A DNA stretch of 40,713 nucleotides from Lysobacterales bacterium. Its GTDB lineage: Bacteria; Pseudomonadota; Gammaproteobacteria; Xanthomonadales; Xanthomonadaceae. The position numbers and the translations under genes were made by a program. Positions 18,131-26,185 of the stretch are shown here, piece after piece (within the stretch, counting starts at the first letter, position 1; each line of letters starts with the position of its first letter). The notes beneath the pieces were generated by a model that saw only the letters and a program-made list of their open reading frames with translations, was not told the origin of the DNA and searched no databases. The stretch spans positions 1 through 40,713 of the forward strand of contig JAEKKW010000058.1 of the NCBI GenBank assembly GCA_019510195.1, read 5' to 3'.

Positions 18131-20781
18131 TGGTGCGCGACGTCCGGCATGGTGCGTGGAAGTGTGATGCGGATGCAGGTGCCGCGTCCATCCCGTCCCG
18201 GCAATGCCGCGACCGATCCGCCATGCGCGCCGATCATGCCCTGGGCGATGGTGAGCCCGAGGCCGGTGCCGTGGCGTCCGCGATCGCCGCGCTCGACGCT
18301 GTAGAACATGTCGAAGATGCGGGCGCGATCGGCTTCGGGAATGCCCGGCCCTTCATCGATGACCTCGACCTGCAGCGCGCCATCCGGGGCATCGCCAGCG
18401 CGCACGTGCACGGGTTTTCCCGGCGGCGAAAACTTGGCCGCATTCTCGATGATGTTGAACAGTGCCTGTTCGACCAGTGCCGGATGCACCCACAGTGGTG
18501 CCAACCCGGGTTCGATGTCGACTTCGACCAATGCACCGGGAACGAACTTGCGGATGCGTTCAACCGCCGCGCCCACCACTTCGCCGACGCCGATCCAGTC
18601 GCGATTGAGCTTCAAGCCACCGTGACCGAGCCGCGTCATGTCGAGCAGGTTCTGGATGTAGCGATCGAGCCGTTGCCCTTCCAGCCGGATGGTATCGAGC
18701 AGTTCGTCGCGATCCTGCCCGTCCATCTGCGCGCCGTAATGCTGCAGGCTCGATGCCGAACCGATGATCGCCGCCAGCGGCGAACGCAAATCGTGCGAGA
18801 CCGACGACAGCAGCGCCGAGCGCAGGCGCTCGGTTTCGCCGGTCATGCGGGCATCCTGAAGATCGCCGACCAGTCGCGTGCGCAATGCCGCCTGCGCGAT
18901 GTCGTCGGCCATCGCCTCGGCCAGTCGCTGCTGTTCCGCCGCCAGTCGCGTCACCGAATCATCGGGACGCAAGCCGATCCAGCCGATGGTGCTGCCATTG
19001 CCGCGCAACGGCAGGAACCACCACGGGCAGGTCGACAAGGTCGCGGTGAAGCGCCCGGCCGGCTGGCCGTGCGCAATCACCCACTGTGCCGCCGCCCGCG
19101 CCTTGTCGTCGAACTCGTCGATGGTGGAGGCGTCTGCACCGAAATGGACAACGGCCTTGACGTCGAGCGCGCGCTTCAAGGCGTTGCGGCCGGCGCGTTC
19201 GACTTCCCCGGGATCGGCGGCGGCGGCGAGATCGCGCGACAGCGATTCCAGCGCGGTGGCGTGCGCGTTGGAAGCACGCAACGCCACCACCTGCATGCGC
19301 ATGCGCGCCGCCAGCCGCCCCGCCAGCAGGGCCGTCGCCAGGAACAGCAATGCGGTGGTGACGCCGCGTTGCGCCGAGATGTAGAGGGTGAAATACGGCG
19401 GGATGAAAAAGAAATCGTAGGCGAAGAAGCACAGGAGCGCTGCATATAGCGCAGCCGCGACGCGCGTGCGCGTGGCGACGACCAGCACGGCGACGATGAA
19501 GATCATCGACAGGTCGCTGATGTCGAGCCAGCGCTTGGCGATCGCGGCGATCCCGACGAACAATGCCGAAATCAGCGTCGCCTGCCCGAAATCACCCAAG
19601 CGCATGGGGCTTGTGTCGCCATCGGCCACGCGCTTGCGCGATTCCGCCCGCGCTTCCGGAGTGCTGACGATGACGATCTCGAAATGCGCGCCGCGCTCGA
19701 TCAGCTGCTGGGTGATGGTGCGATTGAACAGGCGCGCCAACGGGCGATCGCGGGTACGCCCGATCACGATGGAGGACGCGCCGAGGCGATTGGCGTAATC
19801 GAGCAGCGCATCGACCACGCTGTCGCCGTGCAGCACTTCGGTGGCGCCACCGAGGCGACGCGCCATCGCCAGTGCGCGGTCGATTTCCAGCTGCACGTCG
19901 TGCGGCCACGCCCTGCCTTCGACGCTGACCACCGTCCACGGCGCGTCGCGGCGCTCGGCAAGACGGCGCGCGACGCGCACCAGATATTCCGACTGGCCGC
20001 GGCCGTCGATGGCGACGATGACCTGCCGGCGCAATGGCACGGCGGCAATGCCACGCGCGGTCTGGGCCTCGCGCAGGTCGGAATCGACGCGATCGGCGGC
20101 GGTCTGCATCGCCAGCTCGCGCAGGGCCGCGAGATTCGACGGCACGAAGAACGATTGCAGCGCCTGCGCCGCCTGTTCCGGCAGGTAGACCTTGCCGTGG
20201 TGCAGGCGTTCGATCAGTTCGCCCGGCGGCAGGTCGACCAGCACGATGTCGCGCAGGCGGTCGAACACCGCATCGGGCACGGTCTCGGCGACGCGCACGC
20301 CGGTGATGCGATGGACGACGTCGTTGAGGCTTTCGAGATGCTGGATGTTGATCGTGCTGTAGACATCGATGCCGGCGTCCAGCAGTTCCATCACGTCCTG
20401 CCAGCGCCGTTCATGGCGGCTTCCGGGCGCATTGCGATGCGCAAGTTCGTCGACCAGCGCGACTTCCGGCTTGCGTGCGAGCAGGCGATCGAGGTCCATT
20501 TCCTCGACGAGATGGCCGCGATACGGAGTCGCGAGACGCGGCAGGACTTCGAGGCCATCGACCAGCAATGCGGTTTCGCTGCGACCGTGGGTTTCGACGA
20601 TCGCCACCACAACGTCGACGCCGCGCCGATGCAATTCCCGGGCGCGACCGAGCATGGCATAGGTCTTGCCGACGCCCGGCGCGGCGCCGAGGAACAGCGT
20701 CAGCCGTCCCTGGCGCTGGCGTTGTAGCTCGCCGATCAGTGCATCAGCCTGGGCAGTGCGCGCGCGTTCGGGCATGGCCAC
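18127..20781 (-). CDS. kdpD: KdpD sensor histidine kinase
   Basis: Membrane sensor kinase that responds to low external potassium and ionic stress and phosphorylates KdpE. The 884 residues contain, in order: the N-terminal KdpD domain with Walker A GAAPGVGKT (32-40) and VDELAHRNAPGSRH, a universal-stress-protein-like domain (about 250-370), four closely spaced membrane segments (about 400-500), a GAF-like domain, a HisKA domain with phospho-acceptor His663 (SVSHDLRSPLAAI) and a HATPase domain with NIIENAAKFSP, DEGPGIP and GTGLGL. Length is close to E. coli KdpD (894). It starts at 20781 (a second ATG is at 20775), 15 bases after kdpC, and overlaps kdpE by 4 bp. Confidence 0.96.
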   Translation of the reverse strand: MAMPERARTAQADALIGELQRQRQGRLTLFLGAAPGVGKTYAMLGRARELHRRGVDVVVAIVETHGRSETALLVDGLEVLPRLATPYRGHLVEEMDLDRLLARKPEVALVDELAHRNAPGSRHERRWQDVMELLDAGIDVYSTINIQHLESLNDVVHRITGVRVAETVPDAVFDRLRDIVLVDLPPGELIERLHHGKVYLPEQAAQALQSFFVPSNLAALRELAMQTAADRVDSDLREAQTARGIAAVPLRRQVIVAIDGRGQSEYLVRVARRLAERRDAPWTVVSVEGRAWPHDVQLEIDRALAMARRLGGATEVLHGDSVVDALLDYANRLGASSIVIGRTRDRPLARLFNRTITQQLIERGAHFEIVIVSTPEARAESRKRVADGDTSPMRLGDFGQATLISALFVGIAAIAKRWLDISDLSMIFIVAVLVVATRTRVAAALYAALLCFFAYDFFFIPPYFTLYISAQRGVTTALLFLATALLAGRLAARMRMQVVALRASNAHATALESLSRDLAAAADPGEVERAGRNALKRALDVKAVVHFGADASTIDEFDDKARAAAQWVIAHGQPAGRFTATLSTCPWWFLPLRGNGSTIGWIGLRPDDSVTRLAAEQQRLAEAMADDIAQAALRTRLVGDLQDARMTGETERLRSALLSSVSHDLRSPLAAIIGSASSLQHYGAQMDGQDRDELLDTIRLEGQRLDRYIQNLLDMTRLGHGGLKLNRDWIGVGEVVGAAVERIRKFVPGALVEVDIEPGLAPLWVHPALVEQALFNIIENAAKFSPPGKPVHVRAGDAPDGALQVEVIDEGPGIPEADRARIFDMFYSVERGDRGRHGTGLGLTIAQGMIGAHGGSVAALPGRDGRGTCIRITLPRTMPDVAHQ

Positions 20782-20796
20782 AGTATCCGCGCTCCA

Positions 20797-21396
20797 TCAT
20801 CGATGCGCATCCAGCGCGAGGTTGAGCCGCACCACGTTGACTCGCGCCGGTCCGAAAATCCCGAACTGCGGCGCACGAGTGTTGGCATCCACCAATCGAC
20901 GCACATCGGCATCGGGCACGTCGCGCGCGCGGGCGACGCGCACGACCTGCTGCATCGCCGCCTGCACGCTGATGTCGGGGTCGACGCCGCTGCCGGACTG
21001 CGTCAGCAGATCATCGGCAACCTGCGCCGGGGCGATGCCATCGCGGCGTGCGATTTCATCGCGCAATTGCGCAACCTGCTTGCGCAAGTCCGGGTTGGTG
21101 CGGGCGAGATTGCTGCCGGCGGCGTTCATCGGATCGTATTTCGCCGCCGATGGCCGTGGCTGGAAATAGCCGGGCGCGGCGAACGGCTGTGCGACCAGTT
21201 CCGATGCAACGGGCTTGCCATCGCGCAGGAGGATGCTGCCGTGCGCGTGGTAGGGGAACAGCACGCCGTCGATTCCGCTGGAAAGCAGCGAATAGGAAAA
21301 ACCGAACAGGCCGAGGGTGATCGCCATCAGCGCGACCGCGGCGCGCCACAGGGCGCCAGTTCCGATCGGCAGATCCTGTTGTTGTGCAATATCCAT
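20797..21396 (-). CDS. kdpC: Potassium-transporting ATPase subunit KdpC
   Basis: Single-span subunit that helps assemble or gate the KdpFABC complex. The 199-residue product has one N-terminal membrane segment (about 18-40, ALMAITLGLFGFSYSLL), then a periplasmic domain with FQPRPSAAKYDPMNAAGSNL, the KdpC signature, and the C-terminal TRAPQFGIFGPARVNVVRLNLAL block. It starts three bases after the kdpB stop. Confidence 0.95.
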   Translation of the reverse strand: MDIAQQQDLPIGTGALWRAAVALMAITLGLFGFSYSLLSSGIDGVLFPYHAHGSILLRDGKPVASELVAQPFAAPGYFQPRPSAAKYDPMNAAGSNLARTNPDLRKQVAQLRDEIARRDGIAPAQVADDLLTQSGSGVDPDISVQAAMQQVVRVARARDVPDADVRRLVDANTRAPQFGIFGPARVNVVRLNLALDAHR

Positions 21397-21399
21397 GAT

Positions 21400-23394
21400 T
21401 CAGACTCCGAAGACCGCGAGGGCCAGATCGATCAATTTGATGGCGACGAACGGCAACACCACACCGCCAAGGCCGTAAATCAGCATGTTCCGGCGCAACA
21501 GCGATACCGCACTGGCCGGCTTGAAGCGCACGCCACGCAGGGCCAGCGGGATCAGCGCGGGAATGATCAGCGCGTTGAAGATCAACGCCGACAGCACCGC
21601 CGAACGCGGACTGGAAAGATGCATGACGTTGAGCGCCGCCATCGACGGAATCGTCGCCGCGAACAGGGCCGGCAGGATCGCGAAATACTTGGAGACGTCG
21701 TTCGCCAGCGAGAACGTGGTCAGCGCGCCGCGGGTGATCAGCTGCTGTTTGCCGATCTCCACCACCGCCAGCAACTTGGCCGGATCGGAATCGAGATCGA
21801 CCATGTTGCCGGCTTCCTTGGCCGCCTGCGTGCCGGAGTTCATCGCCAGGCCGATGTCGGCCTGCGCCAGCGCCGGCGCGTCGTTGGTGCCGTCGCCGAC
21901 CATCGCGACCAGGCGTCCTTCGGCCTGTTCCTGGCGAATGCGCGCCAGCTTGTCCTCGGGCCGCGCCTCGGCGATGTAATCGTCCACGCCCGCTTCGGCG
22001 GCGATCGCCGCGGCGGTCAGCGGGTTGTCGCCGGTGATCATCACCGTGCGCACGCCCATCTCGCGCAGGCGGGCGAAGCGCTCCTTGACGCCGTGCTTGA
22101 CCACGTCGCCGAGTTCGACCACGCCGAGCACGTGGCGGCCTTCGGCGACCACCAGCGGCGTGGCGCCACCGCGCGCGACTTCGCTGACGCGCGCCTGCAG
22201 TTCGTGCGAAACCACGCCACCCAGCGTCTCGACATGTTTGGCGATGGCGTCGCCGGCGCCCTTGCGGATCAGGCGCTCGACGTCGCCCCGCGCATTCTTG
22301 AGGTCGACACCCGACATCCGCGTCTGCGCGGTGAACTGCACGAAGTGCGCATGCTGGGGATCGATGCGTTGCGCGCCCTGCTCGATCGCCAGTTGCACGA
22401 TCGACTTGCCTTCCGGCGTCGGATCGGCGAGCGACGACAGCATCGCGGCGTCGCGCAGTTGCGCCGGACTGACGCCGGCCATCGGCCAGAAGTGCGTCGC
22501 CTGGCGATCGCCGAAGGTGATCGTCCCGGTCTTGTCGAGCAGCAGCACGTCGACGTCGCCGGCGATCTCCACTGCCTTGCCGGATTTCGCCAGCACGTTG
22601 GCGGACAGCGCGCGATTCATCCCGGAAATGCCGATCGCCGGCAGCAGGCCACCGATGGTGGTGGGGATCAGGCAGACCAGCAACGCGATCAGCAGCAGCG
22701 GATCGAGTTTGGCGCCGACGAAGCCGGCAATGAACGGCAGCGACACCACCACCATCAGGAAAGTCAGCGTCATCGCCGCCAGCAACATGTTCAGCGCGAT
22801 CTCGTTCGGCGTCTTCTGGCGGTTGGCGCCCTCGACCAGTGCGATCATGCGATCGAGGAAACTGCCGCCCGGTTCGGCGCTGACCTCGACGATGATCTCG
22901 TCGCTCAGCACCCTGGTCCCACCGATCACGCCGGAATGGTCGGTGCCGGCCTCGCGCAACACCGGCGCCGATTCGCCGGTGACCGCCGCTTCGTTGATGC
23001 TGGCGAGACCGTGGATGATTTCACCGTCGGCGGGAATCAGTTCGCCTTCGGACACGACCACGCGATCGCCCTTGCGCAACTCCGTCGCCGCGATCCGCGT
23101 TTCGCTGCCGCCATCATCGAGTCGGCGCGCGACCAGATCCTTGCGCGCAGCGCGCAGGCTGGACGCCTGGCCACGCCCGCGCGCTTCCGCCACCGCATCG
23201 GCGAAATTGCCGAACAGCACGGTGACGAACAGGATCGCCGAAACCGCGAGCCCGTAACCGAGCGCTCCGGGAATCGCGACGCTGGTGACGATCGACAGCA
23301 GCGTGCCGAGCAGCACGATCGCCATCACCGGGTTGTGGATGATCTTGCCCGGTGCGAGCTTGAGGAAGGCATCGCGAATGGCTGGAGTGTTCAT
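21400..23394 (-). CDS. kdpB: Potassium-transporting P-type ATPase subunit KdpB
   Basis: ATP-hydrolysing subunit of the high-affinity K+ pump. The 664-residue protein has the P-type ATPase set: actuator TGES at 139-142, the phosphorylated Asp287 in DKTGTIT (287-293), a KGA nucleotide-binding segment and [14 protein letters not shown] hinge. [24 protein letters not shown] precedes the catalytic loop as in other KdpB. The frame is open much further upstream (to 24534), but that part overlaps kdpA out of frame, so the ATG at 23394, overlapping the kdpA stop by 4 bp, is the start. E. coli KdpB is 682 residues. Confidence 0.96.
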   Translation of the reverse strand: MNTPAIRDAFLKLAPGKIIHNPVMAIVLLGTLLSIVTSVAIPGALGYGLAVSAILFVTVLFGNFADAVAEARGRGQASSLRAARKDLVARRLDDGGSETRIAATELRKGDRVVVSEGELIPADGEIIHGLASINEAAVTGESAPVLREAGTDHSGVIGGTRVLSDEIIVEVSAEPGGSFLDRMIALVEGANRQKTPNEIALNMLLAAMTLTFLMVVVSLPFIAGFVGAKLDPLLLIALLVCLIPTTIGGLLPAIGISGMNRALSANVLAKSGKAVEIAGDVDVLLLDKTGTITFGDRQATHFWPMAGVSPAQLRDAAMLSSLADPTPEGKSIVQLAIEQGAQRIDPQHAHFVQFTAQTRMSGVDLKNARGDVERLIRKGAGDAIAKHVETLGGVVSHELQARVSEVARGGATPLVVAEGRHVLGVVELGDVVKHGVKERFARLREMGVRTVMITGDNPLTAAAIAAEAGVDDYIAEARPEDKLARIRQEQAEGRLVAMVGDGTNDAPALAQADIGLAMNSGTQAAKEAGNMVDLDSDPAKLLAVVEIGKQQLITRGALTTFSLANDVSKYFAILPALFAATIPSMAALNVMHLSSPRSAVLSALIFNALIIPALIPLALRGVRFKPASAVSLLRRNMLIYGLGGVVLPFVAIKLIDLALAVFGV

Positions 23395-25112
23395 CGAATC
23401 GTTCCTTGCGCGACCAGTTGCAGATGGTCGGCGACCGGGCCGAGCACCAGTGCAGGCATGAATTGCAGGACGGTGAGGATCACCACCACCGACACCAATG
23501 TCAGCGCGAAGGTCGGCGTCTCGACGTGCAAGGTGCCGGCGCCTTCCGGTGCAACGCGTTTCTTCGCCATGCTCGCGGCGATCGCCAGCGGGAAGATCAG
23601 CGCCGGCAGGCGTCCGCACAGCAGCACGATGCTGCAGGTGACGTTCCACCACACGCTGTTGTCGCCCAATCCCTCGAAGCCCGAACCATTGTTGGCGAAG
23701 GCCGACGTGTATTCGTAGAGGACCTGGGAGATGCCGTGGTGCGCCGGGTTGGAGTTGGCGGCGAGCGATGGCACCGCCAGCGCGATCGCTGCGAAGCCGA
23801 GAATGACCAGCGGCTGGACCAGGATCAGTCCTGCAAGCAGGCGCACCTCGTGCGCTTCGATCTTGCGTCCGAACAGCTCCGGCGTGCGTCCCGTCATCAA
23901 TCCGGCGAGGAAGACCGCAAGCAACACGTAGACGAAGAACTGCAGCGCACCGCAACCGATGCCGCCCCAGATCCCGTTGATCAACATGTTCACCATCTCG
24001 ACGCCACCGGACAGCGGCGCGTAGGAATCGTGCATGCCGATCACCGAACCGTTCGATGTCTGGGTGGTGAGCGCGCCGTACACGGCCGAAGCATCGACGC
24101 CGAGGCGGACTTCCTTGCCTTCCATCACCAGTGTTCCGGCGCTGGCCGCGGTATGGCTTTCCAGCGCCAGCATCGCCGCGCTCGACGCCAGGGACATGCC
24201 GAGCATCGTCGCGAACACGAACGCGGAGAGACGCTTGCGCCTGGTGAAGGGGCCGATCATCGCCACGCAGCCGATCGGAATCAGGATCAGGAACACCGTG
24301 TTGAAGAAGCTGGAGAACGGCGTCGGGTTTTCCAGCGCCATCGCACCGTTCGGGCCGTACCAGCCACCGCCATTGGTGCCGAGTTGCTTGGCCGCGACCA
24401 TCGGCGCCACCGGGCCGACCGGAATATGTTGCGTCGCCATGCCGGCGCTGGCATCGATCGGCACGACATCGGCACCGCGCGTCAGCGTCGCCGGCACGCC
24501 CTGCCAGACCATCATCAGCGATGCGACCAGGCACAACGGCAACATCAGGCGCATGCTGGCGCGCACCACGTCCTGCCAGAAATTGCCGACGTCACGATCG
24601 CGCCCCTCGATGCCGGGCTCGCCGCGCTCGAGGACTTCGCGCCCGCCGAAGAAGGCGCGCAGCGTCGCCACCAGCATCGCCAACCCGAACATCGGCGTCA
24701 CCACCTGCAGGCCGACGATGGCGACCATCTGCGACAGCCACGACAGCTGCGACTGTCCGGAATAGTGTTGCTGGTTGGTGTTGGTGAGGAAGGACACCAT
24801 CGTGTGCAACGCCAGATGCCAGCTCATCCCCGGTGCGTTATCGGGATTGAGCGGCAAATGATCCTGGACCATGAACTGCAGCCAGCACGCCAGTCCCACC
24901 ACCAGATTGGCGGCAAGGAAGGACAGTGCATAGGTTTTCCAGCGCATGCGCACCGAAGCCGCGGGCCCGAGCAGCGCGTACAGCAGTTTTTCGATCGGGA
25001 GGAACACCCTGTCGAGCGGCGCCTTGCCGCCGCGCATCACCTTCGCCATGTACAGGCCGAGCGGCCAGCCGAGGACGATGGCGACGCCCATGACGAGAAC
25101 GAGATTGATCAT
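23391..25112 (-). CDS. kdpA: Potassium-transporting ATPase subunit KdpA
   Basis: Ion-selective membrane subunit of KdpFABC, related to superfamily-of-K-transporter channels. The 573-residue, strongly hydrophobic protein carries the four selectivity-filter-like regions around [34 protein letters not shown] and [10 protein letters not shown]. The start [25 protein letters not shown] is preceded by a TGAGG site that overlaps the kdpF stop codon. Length is close to E. coli (557). Confidence 0.96.
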   Translation of the reverse strand: MINLVLVMGVAIVLGWPLGLYMAKVMRGGKAPLDRVFLPIEKLLYALLGPAASVRMRWKTYALSFLAANLVVGLACWLQFMVQDHLPLNPDNAPGMSWHLALHTMVSFLTNTNQQHYSGQSQLSWLSQMVAIVGLQVVTPMFGLAMLVATLRAFFGGREVLERGEPGIEGRDRDVGNFWQDVVRASMRLMLPLCLVASLMMVWQGVPATLTRGADVVPIDASAGMATQHIPVGPVAPMVAAKQLGTNGGGWYGPNGAMALENPTPFSSFFNTVFLILIPIGCVAMIGPFTRRKRLSAFVFATMLGMSLASSAAMLALESHTAASAGTLVMEGKEVRLGVDASAVYGALTTQTSNGSVIGMHDSYAPLSGGVEMVNMLINGIWGGIGCGALQFFVYVLLAVFLAGLMTGRTPELFGRKIEAHEVRLLAGLILVQPLVILGFAAIALAVPSLAANSNPAHHGISQVLYEYTSAFANNGSGFEGLGDNSVWWNVTCSIVLLCGRLPALIFPLAIAASMAKKRVAPEGAGTLHVETPTFALTLVSVVVILTVLQFMPALVLGPVADHLQLVAQGTIR

Positions 25113-25121
25113 GTCGATGCC

Positions 25122-25214
25122 TCAGAAGCGCTCGGGACGCAGGATCACGAGCACGAGATAGATCGCCGCGGCGAGCGCGGCGAGCAGGGAAACGATGGCG
25201 AGCCAGATGGGCAT
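25122..25214 (-). CDS. kdpF: KdpF small membrane subunit, 30 residues
   Basis: A 30-codon gene between the outer-membrane protein gene and kdpA. The product MPIWLAIVSLLAALAAAIYL continues to the C-terminus LRPERF, a single hydrophobic span ending in the LRPE[KR]F motif seen in KdpF peptides, which stabilise the KdpABC complex. A TGAGGAAAA ribosome-binding site overlaps the upstream stop, and the kdpF stop overlaps the kdpA ribosome-binding site. Position directly before kdpA is the standard one. Confidence 0.9.
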   Translation of the reverse strand: MPIWLAIVSLLAALAAAIYLVLVILRPERF

Positions 25215-25223
25215 GGGTTTTCC

Positions 25224-26072
25224 TCAGAAGCGGCGTGACAGGCCGACGTAGACCTGCGAGTCCGGTGTCGCGTTGTTGAGGCCGATGTTCGTGCCGGCGT
25301 CGAGTTGCAGCGTCGGCGTGACCAGCCAGGTGACGGCGATATCGGCGGAAGACTGCTTCACCGTGCCGGAAGGATCGTGGTTGGACATCGACCACAACTC
25401 GACGGCAAGCGATGCGCGGTTGCCCAACGGATGCGACAGATTGGCGAGATTCACGACGGCGGCGTGGCGGCCGTTGCCATCGGCATTGGCGAGCGCATCC
25501 ACTTCCGGCCCGAACGTCAGGGCGAAGCTGCCTGGCAACGCGATGGCGACCGGCAGCGCGACACCGCCCTCCCACGCGCCATTGCCGATGCCGGTGCGCG
25601 CCACAGGTGCTTTCACGAACGGAATGGCGGCGATGCTCACTCGAGCGTTTTCGTAAAAGCGGGTCTTCAGGCGCAGGGACACGTCGCCTCCGCCGGAAAG
25701 CGATTCGCGCGCGCCGGTTGCCCGGTCGGTGGTGCGGATGCGAATGTCCGGCGCCCAGTTCAATTGCACATCCGTGCGCTCGCCGATGCCGTACTTGAGC
25801 GTCGGATTGGTGTAGTACAGCGTTTCGATGCGCGTGCCGGACTGGCGGTCGACGGTGGCGTTGCCGAGATCAGCCTCGAGTTGCCACTGCCACTGCGGCA
25901 CCGTGCAAGTGGCATTGGCCTTGGTCGGGCGATCGGTGCAGATCGGCACCTGCCGGGTATCGGAATCCGCTGCGCGTGCCTGCGCGCTCAAAGTCATCAA
26001 ACCAGCCGTGGCCAGCAGTGTCGCAAGCAGGGGGGTCCAAGCTTCGCGCAACCGGAACAACTTCTGTTTCAT
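25224..26072 (-). CDS. Predicted outer-membrane beta-barrel protein heading the kdp operon
   Basis: A 282-residue exported protein; it resembles transporter-type barrels of the phenol-degradation MetA family (weak, from pattern only). The signal peptide ends near QARA/AD (cleavage after residue 34). The mature part has alternating beta-strand patterns (TLYYTNPTLKYGIGERTDVQLNW, GDVSLRLKTRFYE) and ends in VGLSRRF, with the terminal Phe typical of outer-membrane barrels. A Cys pair (ICTDRP, ATCTVP) lies just after the signal. Start 26072 gives a proper signal peptide; the open frame reaches a TTG at 26117. It is first in the operon, nine bases before kdpF, so it would be made under potassium limitation; a K+-permeable porin is a guess. 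Confidence 0.8.
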   Translation of the reverse strand: MKQKLFRLREAWTPLLATLLATAGLMTLSAQARAADSDTRQVPICTDRPTKANATCTVPQWQWQLEADLGNATVDRQSGTRIETLYYTNPTLKYGIGERTDVQLNWAPDIRIRTTDRATGARESLSGGGDVSLRLKTRFYENARVSIAAIPFVKAPVARTGIGNGAWEGGVALPVAIALPGSFALTFGPEVDALANADGNGRHAAVVNLANLSHPLGNRASLAVELWSMSNHDPSGTVKQSSADIAVTWLVTPTLQLDAGTNIGLNNATPDSQVYVGLSRRF

Positions 26073-26164
26073 GAACACACCCGGGAGGGGCAGCGAGGCC
26101 AATTGGCCACGCTGCAATTTTCCCGGGATCGTTCGTAAAACCTCTATTTACCGGCACGCGACCT

Positions 26165-26182
26165 GCGTAAATTTCGTGTAAA
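26165..26182 (-). promoter_or_regulatory. Candidate KdpE binding site (direct repeat)
   Basis: On the minus strand TTTACAC (26182-26176) and TTTACGC (26171-26165) form direct repeats 11 bp apart in an AT-rich patch that stands out from the GC-rich surroundings. The spacing and sequence resemble the TTTATA/TTTACA tandem at the E. coli kdpFABC promoter. It lies about 95 bp upstream of the start of the first operon gene and 4 bp past the GH92 stop codon. Confidence 0.55.
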
Positions 26183-26185
26183 TCT

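Noticed and set aside
20803-23718. Plus-strand open frame of about 970 codons antisense to kdpC and kdpB
   Set aside because: Its translation is rich in Arg, Gln, His and Asp without any domain, while the opposite strand encodes clear KdpC and KdpB.
21400-24534. A KdpA-KdpB fusion or extended KdpB
   Set aside because: The frame is open upstream of 23394 but overlaps kdpA out of frame and has no similarity to KdpB; the ATG at 23394 overlaps the kdpA stop as usual.
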